This document shows, piece after piece, positions 36,301 to 45,549 of a stretch of 64,000 nt of DNA. Each line of letters opens with the position of its first letter. Within the stretch, counting starts at the first letter, position 1. This DNA comes from GCA-003244245 sp963822695 (GTDB lineage Bacteria; Actinomycetota; Actinomycetes; Mycobacteriales; Pseudonocardiaceae), in contig CAWGJH010000026.1 in the NCBI GenBank assembly GCA_963822695.1, positions 65,704 through 129,703 of the forward strand. The letters are read 5' to 3'. The notes under the pieces were generated by a model. That model did no database searches and was not told the origin of the DNA. It saw only the letters and a list, made by a program, of their open reading frames with translations. A program made the position numbers and the translations under genes.

Positions 36301-38056
36301 CCAGCGGCCAGCGGCCCACCGAACAGGACGATGGCGAGCACGGGGCCGACGATCCGAGTCCGCAGAAGAGTTCTGCTGCGTCCCACCAAGTCGCGAACCT
36401 CGGCTGGGATGTCATCTGATCGTTCGGCTAACCAGCGTTCAGCCTCGCTGACGCGCACCTGGGGGAGCAGCTCGTTCTCGGCCACGCGGTCTTCCATGGT
36501 AACCAGCCAGCGTTGGAAGCCCGCGTCGGAATCCACCCACGCGGTATGTCCGGTTGTGTCATCGTCAATCATCAGCAGGCGGCGGCGGGCCAAGTCCTCG
36601 ACCACTTCCACGTCACGGGCGAGACGGTCTCGTCCCACGACCCGCCGGGTTGCCTGCGCAGCCCCTTCACGGCTACAGACCAGGGCAAGCATCACCCGCC
36701 GGACCCGGTCCCCCAGCCCGCGTTCCTCCAGCTCAGCAAAGACACCGTCGGCGTACCGATCGAGGGCTCCCTCGACACCACCGAGGGAATGGTAGTCGGC
36801 GAAAGTCAACCGCCCCCGGCGCTGGCGGGCCCACAGCTCAGTCAACGCGAACTCCATCAACGGCAACCCACCGCCGCTTCCCGCGGCATCGATCGCGATC
36901 TGTCTGGCCAGCCCGTCGTCATACTGCACACCGCGCACCCGCGCCGGTTCGCTCACCGCGCGCTCCAACGTCGCCACACCCATCGGAGACAGCGGCAGCA
37001 GTCGATCCTGCAATCGGGATCCGACATCGACGTGGTCCAGCAACGACCGAAGGAAATCGGCCCGCAACGTACACACCAGCCGGTAGGGCACGTCATCAAC
37101 GTTCGCGGCGGGCAACACCCGGTTCCAGGAACTCAGCTCTTTCCCCGGCCGGACAGGTGGTGAACATCTCTTCGAACTGGTCAGCCTGGAGCAGGATGCA
37201 CCTGCCAGTCAGCACGCTCCGCCAACCCGCCAGCCCTTCGTCACGTATCTGTTCACCGCGCCGGTCCACGACATCGCTGCTCAGCCCTTGGTCGGCCCCC
37301 TCCAGGTCATACAGTGCCTTGGCCAACGCGAAAAACGGCGCCTCCCCGGGCCTGAACGTGGCCACGGCCCACTGTCCCGTACCCAGCAGCGCGGGAAACA
37401 ACCCGGCGGTGACCAGCGAGGACTTGCCCACCCCGGACGGCCCGACCACCACAACCAGGCCACGCTCGTTCACCATCCGCCGAAGCCGTACCGCCTCCTC
37501 TTCCCGCCCGACAAACAATCCCGCCTCGGCATCCTCAGCGCGAAATGGCAACAGGCCCCGGTACGGGCAGGCCGGCACACTCTCCAACACCTCCGGCCAG
37601 ACATCCACCAGGCGGGCCACCGGGATCGCGTACGCGTCCCGGACATCCTGGTCCCGACTCGCGACGGTGAGCATCCCCACCACGGCATCCCCGACACCGT
37701 CGCACCACAGCCGGGGAACCACTGTAACCCGGCTGCGCGCGGAAAGCAGCCTCACAATCGGCATCCAGCTGGATCATCCCGCCGCCTACCGCACCACCCA
37801 GCCGGCAGCGCGCCCACGCCCCCTCCCGCCGCGGCGGCTCACCCGGATAACCGAACAGGTTGACCTCCGCCTCCCGGACACCCACCACCTCAGCCAACCG
37901 CGCCGGACCCGCCCCCACCGGCAAACCCTCCCCGACCAGGACCAGACCAGCCACATCCCCGCCCGCGACCCCCGAAGCCGGCGGCGGCACCCACACTTCC
38001 ACCCGGCAACTCCGCAACGGAGCCCCCTCCTGATCCCCCAAGACCGGAAAATCCAT
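36300..38056 (-). pseudogene. trypsin-like protease / nSTAND1 NTPase protein, broken in three frames
   Basis: Reading 38056 leftward, frame one has a serine-protease end (VNLFGYPGEPP, RLGGAVGGGMIQLDAD, QPGYSGSPAVV with the nucleophile serine). Frame two continues DAYAIPVARLVDVWPEVLE, PYRGLLPFRAEDAEAGLFVGREEE, Walker A VVVGPSGVGKSSLVTAGLFP and Walker B CILLQADQFEEMFT. Frame three takes over near 37110 with YRLVCTLRADFLRSLLDH, LMEFALTELWARQ, DRVRRVMLALV and a membrane helix near 36330. These are typical actinobacterial STAND signalling or defence proteins, which normally end in WD40 repeats. Here the C-terminus is replaced by a histidine kinase piece. Two frameshifts make it non-functional. Confidence 0.8.
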
Positions 38057-38107
38057 GGCCTGCCGCAGCCTGTCCGGAACTGGGCCGTCTCGAGGGTGAG
38101 AAGGCCG

Positions 38108-38800
38108 TTAGATTCGGGTGGCGATCTGGCGGGCTATTCGGGCTAGCTCCCGGGTGTCGCTGCTGGGTCGGGCTTCCAGCGCTGTGGTCAGCGGCACCAG
38201 CCGCTCCCGTCGCGCGGCGAGGGAGTGCAGGGTGCTCACCTCCTCGATGGCCTGGCGGGCCAGCGTCAGCCCCCGAGGTTCCCCGGCCTGTATGTGTACC
38301 TCGGCGAGGAGGAGTGCGGCTAGTGTGCGGCCCCGGCGGTGGCTCTCGCTGTAGGTGCGCAGCGCGCTGGTGCGAACTGCTCGGCGGCTTCGAGCTGACC
38401 CAGGTCCAGATGAATCCCCGCGGTCGCGCGATCCATGCCTGCGCGTTCGACGGCATCGCGGGGTTCCCACCCGTCGTGCGCCTTAGCGAGGTAGCGGGTG
38501 GCCTCATGGGGCCGCCCATGAATGCGTAGGCGATCGCGGAATTCAGGTTCAGCCGCTCGGTGAGGGTCGGCAGTCGGGGGTAGTCGGGACGTGTGGTTGC
38601 CCGTGCGGACTTGCTGGCGGAGAAGCCACCGAGCTGGAATAGCTTGAGCGCGTCGTTGGGGTGCCCGTTGCGGACCAGCGTCGCCCCGGCACCTCAGGTG
38701 GCGTAGGCGTCCCCGGCCTCAGCGGCCAGCCGCAGAGCACGGGTGAGGTAGCCCGTCCCGTCCCACCCGGAGTCATAGCAACATCAGTCCGCCTCGACGT
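38108..38800 (-). pseudogene. TPR-containing XRE-type regulator, C-terminal remnant
   Basis: Pieces in several minus frames read, in order: HPNDALKLFQLGGFSASKSARA, LTERLNLNSAIAYAF, RPHEATRYLAKAHDGWEPRD, GIHLDLGQLEAAEQFA, then TYSESHRRGRTLAALLLAEVHIQAGEP and a tail ending ARIARQIATRI at 38108. This is the TPR half of the large actinobacterial XRE/TPR regulator family; the DNA-binding N-terminus is not seen. Between 38800 and 39224 only scraps remain. Confidence 0.58.
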
Positions 38801-39224
38801 GCAGCTCGGCCAGCGCGGCGGCTCAAAATCCTTCGTAAACCGGGCAGAAGCTGGGGATCCCTGGGGCGTGTCCAGGCCATCAGCCGGTGCCGGTGTCGAT
38901 CACCGAGACGGTGTTGGAGTAGAGAGAGGAGCTGCCGGAGCCCGGGCAGCCGCCCCTTGAAGCCGACTTCGCCAACCAGCACCGTTGATGAGCCGCTCCT
39001 GCCACCGGATGGGTTGTCCTCATCGATGACGGGGACCTCTGGAGCTTGAACTGGGAGGTGAGCGGGCGACACGGGCTGTCAAGGTGCGGTGAAGACAGGC
39101 CTAGGACCTTCACGATCTGTGATCACGACAATGATCACGAGACGAGGATTGAGGAGCGCCCCAGGTGGTCACAGAAGCTACTGGCTCAGTGCGCCGCAGG
39201 TGGTGCTCACCGAGTGGGCGGGGG

Positions 39225-39435
39225 CCAGCGCGACCGCGCAGGTACGCCACCGGGATCGTGGACTTCACCCCGGGCCGCCCGCTGCGGCTGCTGGACCTGG
39301 TTAACGGCCGCTCCGGGGCTGTGCTGGCCGACTGGCTGGCCGGCGGCGAGGATTGGAGGACCAGATCGTCACCGCTACGCTGGACCGTTTCGGGGCTACT
39401 TGACCGCGTTGGCTGACCAGTGGGAACAGAGCTGA
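39225..39435 (+). pseudogene. ISL3-family transposase internal fragment
   Basis: RRYATGIVDFTPGRPLRLLDLVNGRSGAVLADWLAGG is followed, after a frame change near 39355, by FRGYLTALADQWEQ. These match the region before the second catalytic Asp of ISL3 transposases (ATGIVDITRGRPARLLDVVPGRSG... DPFRGY). Both ends are absent. Confidence 0.6.
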
Positions 39436-39537
39436 CTGGCGTCCTCGGATCAGGTTGCTGGCCACACCGTGCGGACAATGAGTGAGGACTCCCGCGTTTG
39501 CGGTATCGTCGTCGAGTCAGGGAAGAGGACGCAAGCC

Positions 39538-39810
39538 GTGGAGCACCAACACATCGCGCACGACCTGGCCGACGCGTTCGGTCCCTTCGATCGGGCTCGC
39601 CTTGTCCGGATGAGCGAGGCCGGTCGGGCGAGTCAGCTAGACGCCCGTCAGCTGCTCTATGACTACGTGGAGGGGTTGTGGGCAGACATCACGCGGGCCG
39701 GGGAGCGCCCCGGCGTGGGAGACAAGTACCAGGCGATCGCGGCGATGCGGGAGCTGACCGGGGTGTTGCGGACAGTCGCTTTCGAGGCGGTGTACGACGC
39801 GCCGGAGTGA
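39538..39810 (+). CDS. small hypothetical protein
   Basis: The 90-residue product from GTG 39538 (VEHQHIAHDLADAFGPFDRARL) follows a GGGAAGAGG site. It is acidic and helical, with LYDYVEGLWADITRAGE and MRELTGVLRTVAFEAVYD. An upstream ATG at 39478 is less likely. Balanced composition supports a real gene. No family recognised. Confidence 0.58.
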   Translation: MEHQHIAHDLADAFGPFDRARLVRMSEAGRASQLDARQLLYDYVEGLWADITRAGERPGVGDKYQAIAAMRELTGVLRTVAFEAVYDAPE

Positions 39811-39902
39811 GTGGTCCGGCCACCTGGCATGGCACCGAACCGCGACATCGGTGTCAGATCCTCGCGGCCCCAGCGGCACCCGCGACCGGGGAAAGGCACA
39901 AC

Positions 39903-40148
39903 TTGACTGATCATGTAACACCACACAACCAGGACGACGGGCTGTTCCGCGTGGCTGGGCAAGCAGACGAGCGGCAGCTGGCGTCAGACGTCACTACTGA
40001 CGTGAGACCAGTGACGCGACCGTCCCGGGACCTGTTCCACCACGCTGTTGACCACGGAGCTGCGGAGTACCAGCGTCCGACTACTCAGCGCGACGAGGCG
40101 GCGATGCGGTCGCTGCGGTTTCCCTTCGACGAAGACGACTGTCGATAG
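39903..40148 (+). CDS. small hypothetical protein
   Basis: A TTG at 39903 follows GGGGAAAGG and opens an 81-codon frame (LTDHVTPHNQDDGLFRVAG, ending SLRFPFDEDDCR). It lies 92 bases after the previous small gene and could be cotranscribed. No domain recognised; the TTG start makes it tentative. Confidence 0.38.
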   Translation: MTDHVTPHNQDDGLFRVAGQADERQLASDVTTDVRPVTRPSRDLFHHAVDHGAAEYQRPTTQRDEAAMRSLRFPFDEDDCR

Positions 40149-40457
40149 CGGGCAAGTCGGTGCCATTTGCATGTTTGGTCGTCGGTGGTGAGTGAGGACC
40201 GGTGCTGAGATAATTCGTCTGCGACCCGCTTGAGTTCGGCCACCCAGGATCGCGAGTGTGGCGGGGGAACACCTGTCTCCGTGCGGCCGGATGCCTAGTG
40301 TGGAGGGTCTGGCGTCGATCATGGGGTTTGAGCTGCACTGATGTTGGCCTGCGGGTACCCAGCGGAGAGGGGACGTGAGTGACCGATGTTGACCCTTCGC
40401 GACCCTGAGAAGGGGGACGCGGGGGACGCGCCCGGCTAGACATGGAGGTTCACGTCC

Positions 40458-40670
40458 TTAGCGGGGGAGAGATCTGAGCCCTGCGATTATTAAATGCGAG
40501 CGGGTTCCTGATCGGAATCGCGTGACGTGGGTGTGCGGGGGTGCGCCGGGTGAGGTCTGCGGGCAGTCTGTGGTCACCTGGAGGGACTCGCCGAGCTGAT
40601 ACGCCTGAGCGATCCCCACCGGTTGGAACACCCTGACTGGCACGGTTGCGGTCGGGGTATCTTCGGACAT
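40458..40670 (-). CDS. small hypothetical protein, doubtful
   Basis: A 70-residue frame from ATG 40670 (MSEDTPTATVPVRVFQPVGIA) divergent from the csbD-like gene. Weak ribosome-binding site and no family; listed because the gap 40149-40729 has nothing better. Confidence 0.22.
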   Translation of the reverse strand: MSEDTPTATVPVRVFQPVGIAQAYQLGESLQVTTDCPQTSPGAPPHTHVTRFRSGTRSHLIIAGLRSLPR

Positions 40671-40729
40671 GCCGGTGGTGTCCCGAGCAGGGGTCCGGGC
40701 CACTCTCGACGATGAGGAAGGAGGCTGTT

Positions 40730-40924
40730 GTGAGCTTCGCGGATAAGTTCAGGGGCAAGGCTCAGGAGCTGCGCGGCCGTATCAGGCGGAATACTGGCGA
40801 GGTCACCGGCGACAGGGGTCTTCAGGCAGAGGGCAGGGCTGATGAGGTGATGGGCAACCTGAGGCAGGCTGGCGAGAAGATCAAGGATGCGTTCCGCGGG
40901 CGGGGTACTCGCCGCCGGTACTAG
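40730..40924 (+). CDS. CsbD-family stress protein
   Basis: The 64-residue protein starts at GTG 40730 after AAGGAGG. The sequence SFADKFRGKAQELRGRIRRNTGEVTGD and ADEVMGNLRQAGEKIKDAF is the standard CsbD two-part amphipathic helix pattern (GKxKExxGK... GxxxxxGKxDQ). Members are small, abundant general-stress proteins of unknown biochemical role, often controlled by alternative sigma factors. An extended RGRGTRRRY tail is basic. Confidence 0.85.
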   Translation: MSFADKFRGKAQELRGRIRRNTGEVTGDRGLQAEGRADEVMGNLRQAGEKIKDAFRGRGTRRRY

Positions 40925-42523
40925 TTAGCTTGCTCTACCCAGGCAGGAGAGAGACGGTCAGCCGTCGAGGCTGGGCTGATCCAGGCGGGGGATTAAGCAG
41001 CGGAACGCTCTCGCTGGTTCTCGGGGCTTCTCCAGCTCTCCCCGACGTCTGACAGCCCAGAAATCGCACGGGAGCGCCAGTGTGGAAGGCCGCGCTCGAC
41101 GCGTGGTCAGGGGGCCGCGCTGGTGACCGTGGTGGACCGCAGCTAACAGCACGTCGTGCGTCGTCGCTACGCCTCTGGCGCCGACGTGATGGAGACTCAC
41201 GCGCCCTGGTGACCCACCACTGTCCGGGCGCCAGCCCCGGAGCGGAGGCCCGCCAGAGGCACCTGCGCTTGGTTGCGAGCTTGGGAATCTGTCTATCGTG
41301 CCGGTCTGTAGCCCGCTCACCTGCATAGATACCCGACCATGAAGGTCTCCGGGTGTCCGTTGTTGACCGATTTTAACAGTACATGGCCAGCAGGGTCGGG
41401 GGCGCGGTGAATCTTGCACGGATGTCGGTGCGCGCGTTCTGAGCCGACCCTGCTCCTGCCTCGGTCCCTCGTCCTGGCCGGGGTGCTCGTCGTAGTGGCG
41501 GGAGCAAGGGTGACGCTGGCGCCCTCGCAAGACTCTCGACGACCAGACCGAGGGTTGCTAGTCTCCGGTGCTGGCGCTCTGCTGGGCAGGAACCGAAGAG
41601 GCTTACATTAAATAGGCTTGATCGATGAAGTCCCCTGATTGAGCACAAGTTCGGTCCGGGCTCGTAATCCCGGAGAAGCCCGCCGGGCTCCGGCCGTTCG
41701 TCCGGTGGCGCCGCGCCGCGGCGGGACAGCCCCCGAATCCGCTGCGGCATGGCAACCGGATCCCGGCCTATATCCATCCGAGAACGACCTCGCAGAACGT
41801 CGCTTCGCAGCGCCGTCGAGCGCAGCGCGCTTCGTCCCGAACGTGGTGGATCATTGTTGAGCAGGCTGTTTGATGACCGGCGCGGGTCGTGTACCTCGTG
41901 GTTCGTGCTGGCCTGTGTCAGCGTGTGACGGTGGCCTTGCTGACTTTCTGCTGATCCTCAGCAAGTTCAAAGATCCCCGGACCGTCCAGGTCGTCACCGG
42001 GTTGGTGACACGGCCGGCGAGATCCCTAGCCTGGCAAGCTGTTGAGGAGCGCGGATGGAAGCGGGACCAGTGCATAATCACCGCGAGACAGCTTGACACC
42101 CGCTACCCCGCTCCGCTGAAGCGAGGATAATCACCGCAACGGAACTGAGCCGCCGGTGAGGGCTTCAGCTGGCTGCCGGTCGGCGGCCGGTTCCTGGCAG
42201 CCGGTTTCGCCATGAGACATGCCGCAGGCTGGGTGGGACAAACCGAGTCGCCACTTCTGTCCTCTGCGCGCAGTCTCATCGAGATCCTCCGTGTGGAGGC
42301 GGCGGCGCTTGTGCCCAGACCGGAGGGGGGACACGAACGTTCTATACGCCGCTCTATAGTGGAAGCGGTAGGGGCCGCCCGGCGGCGTGCGTGTAGCGTT
42401 GGAATGGTCCGTCGGTGCCGATCGAGTCCCCGTTGTGCTCCGTTTCGGTGTTTGATCTTGACTGACGGGGGCTGGCTGCCATGAGACTGCTCGGTGAGAG
42501 CCCGCGTGGTGGGGTCGGTAGGG
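40925..42523. other. long gene-poor stretch
   Basis: About 1.6 kb with no convincing coding region. Frames on both strands are interrupted or strongly biased. The frame 41870-42130 (FLLILSKFKDPRTVQVVTGLV) is the least unlikely, but no family is visible. Confidence 0.4.
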
Positions 42524-43234
42524 ATGGCTGAGCTGGGCGCGGTGGCGCGGGCGTTGCTGGAGATCGCTGGCGGCGTCGAGGATGAGCGGGCGCTGGCTGA
42601 GCAGGTCTGTCGGGCGTATGTGATGGGTTTGGACGTCGATGGTGCGGCGATTTCGTTGATGACCGCGAGCACCTCGAGTCAGACGCTGTGTGCCACTGAT
42701 GCGACGGCGGAGTTGCTCGAAGATCTCCAGTTCAGTCTTGGGGAGGGCGCGTGCGTGGAGGCGGCGGTGACCGGGCGGCCGGTGCTCGTCGCTGACATGC
42801 ATCACACCGCCGAGGTGAGCCGCTGGCCGACCTTCGCCGCGGCCGTGGTGGAGCAGTCCGACGTCGGGGCGTTGTTCGCGGTGCCGTTTCAGTGGGGAGC
42901 GATTAACCTCGGGGTGCTGGACCTGTACCGCATGGCTCCGGGTGCGCTGAGCGACGCGCAGTTACGTGATGTGATGAGTGCTGCGGACATGGCCGCGCTG
43001 ATGTTCCTGGGGGTGCGTACCGATCCCGGTGATGGAGTGTGGCTGGATAATTCGTTGCACGGCCGCGCGGAGATCCACCAGGCCACTGGCATGGTGCTGG
43101 CCCAGCTCGGGGTCAGCGCGCAGGACGCCCTGGCCCGGATGCGGGCGTATGCTTTCGTTGAGCAGCGGTTGCTCAGCGATGTCGCCCGCGATGTGGTGTC
43201 CAGGCGATTGCGCTTCACCCAGGACATGATGTAG
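42524..43234 (+). CDS. GAF-ANTAR antitermination regulator
   Basis: The 236-residue protein from ATG 42524 (MAELGAVARALLEIAGG) has a GAF domain over about residues 15-165 (VDGAAISLMTAST, GEGACVEAAVTGRPVLVAD, VGALFAVPFQWGAINLGVLDLYR). A C-terminal ANTAR RNA-binding domain follows (EIHQATGMVLAQLGVSAQDALARMRAYAF, LLSDVARDVVSRRL). Such proteins sense a small signal and bind nascent RNA hairpins to block termination. A second member of the same type follows 43 bases downstream, so the two form a unit. Confidence 0.9.
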   Translation: MAELGAVARALLEIAGGVEDERALAEQVCRAYVMGLDVDGAAISLMTASTSSQTLCATDATAELLEDLQFSLGEGACVEAAVTGRPVLVADMHHTAEVSRWPTFAAAVVEQSDVGALFAVPFQWGAINLGVLDLYRMAPGALSDAQLRDVMSAADMAALMFLGVRTDPGDGVWLDNSLHGRAEIHQATGMVLAQLGVSAQDALARMRAYAFVEQRLLSDVARDVVSRRLRFTQDMM

Positions 43235-43277
43235 GCCGGACGATCCTGCGGCGGGTTCTTGGCGGAGGGGATCTGGG

Positions 43278-44048
43278 ATGAGTCAGGTGGGAAGCGGCCG
43301 CGAGCAGCTGCTGAGCAGGGCATTCGTGGGGCTCGCCGATACGCTGGTCGATGACTACGACATCATCGACCTGTTGGACCGGTTGGTGAGTTACAGCGTC
43401 GAGCTGCTGGCCGCTGACGCGGCCGGGATCCTGCTGGCCGATTCCCAGCGCACCCTGCGGGTGGTGGCGTCCTCGCGGGAGGACGCCGAGGTGATGGAGC
43501 TGCTGCAGCTCCAGTCCGACGAGGGCCCCTGTATGGAGTGCTTTAGCACCGGTGCGCCGGTGAGCATTCCGGATCTGGCGGACGCGGCCGGACGGTGGCC
43601 GGTGTTCGTGGCCGCTGTCGCCGAGCGGGGGGCTTATCGGTCGGTGCATGCGCTGCCGCTGCGGTTGCGCGGCGAGGCGATCGGGACGATGAATCTGTTC
43701 CACCGCCAGTCGGGTGCCCTGCCCGACGCCGACCTGGTGCTGGGTCAAGCGCTGGCCGATGTCGCCACGATCGGGATCCTGCAGGAACGCGCCATCCGCC
43801 GCAGTGAGGTGCTCACCGAGCAGTTGCAGACCGCGCTGAACCATCGGGTGATCATCGAGCAGGCCAAGGGGGTGCTCGCCCATCACGGGAACCTGAGCAT
43901 GAACGCGGCCTTCGACCGGCTGCGCCGATACGCCCGCAACCACAACGCACGGCTCAGCGAGGTGGCCCGCAAGGTCGTCGAGACCGACCTCGCCGCCGAC
44001 GTGCTCGCCGCACCCGCCGGGCACAGCCCAGCAGCCGACCAGCGGTGA
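43278..44048 (+). CDS. GAF-ANTAR antitermination regulator
   Basis: The 256-residue protein starts at ATG 43278 after GGGGAT. GAF domain: VSYSVELLAADAAGILLAD, SDEGPCMECFSTGAPVSIPDL, VHALPLRLRGEAIGTMNLFH. ANTAR domain: LQTALNHRVIIEQAKGVLAHHGNLSMNAAFDRLRRYARNHNARLSEVARKVVE. The linker before ANTAR is a coiled-coil-like helix. Together with its upstream neighbour it makes a tandem pair whose GAF domains differ, suggesting two inputs. A role in antibiotic or stress response is known for relatives, but no target hairpin is evident here. Confidence 0.92.
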   Translation: MSQVGSGREQLLSRAFVGLADTLVDDYDIIDLLDRLVSYSVELLAADAAGILLADSQRTLRVVASSREDAEVMELLQLQSDEGPCMECFSTGAPVSIPDLADAAGRWPVFVAAVAERGAYRSVHALPLRLRGEAIGTMNLFHRQSGALPDADLVLGQALADVATIGILQERAIRRSEVLTEQLQTALNHRVIIEQAKGVLAHHGNLSMNAAFDRLRRYARNHNARLSEVARKVVETDLAADVLAAPAGHSPAADQR

Positions 44049-44360
44049 ACTCGACTCCTGCCCTCGCCCCTGACCGGCGTGGTACCGGTGGCGGATCTGT
44101 ATCCTCATCCATCGGGGAGCGATAGATCCTGATCTGCCACACCCCACCCAGGCGCTAAGGTGACGAGTGGTGCGGGGTGGCCCTGATCGGGGGTTGTGTC
44201 AGCTAACCGCGGGAAGCTCGACTACGTCGTTCCAGGTGGCGCAGCGGGAGGTCCTGTCTCGGCGGTAGGCATCGGCGCTGAGCCGGTGGCGTCGGGGACG
44301 GAAGGTGTCCATTCACGGGTCGGGCTGTGATGTCATGCCGTTGCGGGTGTGGGGAGCCAG

Positions 44361-44530
44361 GGGCACTGTCACATTGTTGGGGTGTGGTGGGATGGGCTCC
44401 CGGTAGATCGTCGGGGAGGGACCGCTTGATGGGCGCCGTGTCGTCGTCGCTGTACAAGGGCCATCGATACCCGGCGGAGATCATCAGCCACTGCGTCTCA
44501 TTGTATCACCGGTTCCCGCTCAGTTTCCGC
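44361..44530 (+). pseudogene. IS6-family left end and transposase start, cut by the MITE
   Basis: GGCACTGTCA at 44362-44371 looks like the IS end. From ATG 44428 the frame reads MGAVSSSLYKGHRYPAEIISHC and SLYHRFPLSFR and is then interrupted exactly at the start of the MITE-like element at 44531. It resembles the fragment at 2.3-2.5 kb. The stretch 44049-44360 holds no gene. Confidence 0.6.
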
Positions 44531-44687
44531 GGCACTAATTCAAGTTAACCATGATCATGATCAACTTTGCTCAGTGCATACACAATGCAGTAGTTCTACT
44601 CGATAGATAACCACTATCCCTTGCGACTAGCCCTTGTGACTAGGAAAGCGTACTTGATCTTCTTCGGTGCTAACTTAACTTAGTGCC
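44531..44687. mobile_element. MITE-like element, copy 2 (157 bp)
   Basis: Terminal inverted repeats begin GGCACTAATTCAAGTTA and end TAACTTAACTTAGTGCC, with mismatches. The interior aligns with the reverse complement of 32881-33021, with an extra block near ACTAGCCCTTGTGACTAG. It interrupts an IS6 transposase on one side. On the other it supplies the last four codons and stop of the thioesterase gene. Confidence 0.75.
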
Positions 44688-45202
44688 TCGGGCGGGGTCT
44701 TCCGGTACCGCGGGTGATCGCCAGGCCACCCGGTCTTCCGGGGCGGATCGTGGTTCGGTTGGTGCCTCAAGCTATGGATAGTCGGACCGCCGGTCAACGT
44801 GAGCATGTGCCGCTCGAGGAATGCCGCTGTACGCACCACCGCGAACTCCACCCAGCCACACGCCACGGTCCGCGTCCCGTCGTGGGCACCGACGTCCCAT
44901 CGGCTGACCCGACCGACGACGCTGACGCACCGCGCGGTGACGGTCAGCTTTGTCCCGGCGCGCACTGGCGCCTGATGGGACAGGGAAACCCCGGTGCCCA
45001 AGCTATCCTCATCGTCGCCGATGACCTGACGCAGCGCATCCATCGCGGGCCACTCGCACAGCGCCACCAAGATGCCGGTGGCGAGCACAGCGGGTTTTCG
45101 GGCGAACTCGAGCGCCCCGGGAAACAGGGTGTTGACCAGATCCTGGGAGTGCACCTGGTAGGTCAAGGTCCGCGCTATACCGGGGACGAGGCCGGAATTC
45201 AC
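44675..45202 (-). CDS. FlK-like (fluoroacetyl-CoA thioesterase type) hotdog thioesterase
   Basis: The 175-residue protein starts at GTG 45202, overlapping the DUF397 stop (GTGA). Counting from this start, the catalytic residues fall exactly at T42 (VLATG), E50 (LCEW) and H76 (LSHQAPV), the FlK triad numbering. GLVPGIARTLTYQV opens the fold and VGAHDGTRTVACGWVEFAVV closes it. FlK hydrolyses fluoroacetyl-CoA; relatives of unknown substrate are common, so only acyl-CoA thioesterase activity can be stated. The last 40 residues are outside the usual fold, and the stop lies inside the MITE, so the 3' end was probably altered. Confidence 0.83.
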   Translation of the reverse strand: MNSGLVPGIARTLTYQVHSQDLVNTLFPGALEFARKPAVLATGILVALCEWPAMDALRQVIGDDEDSLGTGVSLSHQAPVRAGTKLTVTARCVSVVGRVSRWDVGAHDGTRTVACGWVEFAVVRTAAFLERHMLTLTGGPTIHSLRHQPNHDPPRKTGWPGDHPRYRKTPPEALS

Positions 45203-45486
45203 CACGTCGCGCCCTCGGGAGCCAAGCAGACGCCGTCGTGACCGTGAGGCAGGTGGCAGCGCCACTCCCCATCCTCCGCTAAGTTGTTGATGTGACCCAG
45301 CGCGCCACCGCAGCGCTGGGGATCTGCCACACAAATCGGATCATGAGAATTGCGCATCGCAACCTCACCACTCTCCAGTGCCGCAGTCTCCACACAGTTG
45401 CCGAGCTGACCGCTGTGCCTGCTCTTGCGCCACGTCACCCCGGCACGATCCACAGCCGACACGCCGTCGCGAACTGACTCTGACAT
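45199..45486 (-). CDS. DUF397 protein with unusual C-terminus
   Basis: From ATG 45486 the 95-residue product reads MSESVRDGVSAVDRAGVTWRKSRHSGQLGNCVET, the DUF397 core, then VAMRNSHDP. After that the normal family end is replaced by a Cys/His-rich stretch (CVADPQRCGG, WRCHLPHGHDGVCLAPEG) that could bind metal. The stop overlaps the thioesterase start. DUF397 proteins partner XRE regulators in actinomycete development; no intact XRE partner is adjacent here. Palindromic TGCACGTGCA boxes lie just upstream. Confidence 0.68.
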   Translation of the reverse strand: MSESVRDGVSAVDRAGVTWRKSRHSGQLGNCVETAALESGEVAMRNSHDPICVADPQRCGGALGHINNLAEDGEWRCHLPHGHDGVCLAPEGATW

Positions 45487-45507
45487 AGGATCACCGCCCC
45501 CGATTTG

Positions 45508-45549
45508 GTGCATCTGCACGTGCATCCACGAAGGAGAATAGCACGTGCA
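45508..45549 (-). promoter_or_regulatory. TGCACGTGCA boxes upstream of DUF397
   Basis: TGCACGTGCA at 45515-45524 and AGCACGTGCA at 45540-45549, with a half site GGTGCA at 45508-45513, all within 65 bases of the DUF397 start. The same motif precedes the DUF397-like start at 32517. Likely operator for an XRE-type regulator. Confidence 0.52.

Noticed and set aside
36554..38146. 530-codon plus-strand open frame opposite the STAND remnant
   Set aside because: Pro, Arg and Ser rich; the minus strand carries Walker A/B motifs and a protease motif in order.
40925..42523. Possible large structured RNA in the gene-poor stretch
   Set aside because: I see no conserved motif or strong hairpin series; without comparative data this cannot be supported.
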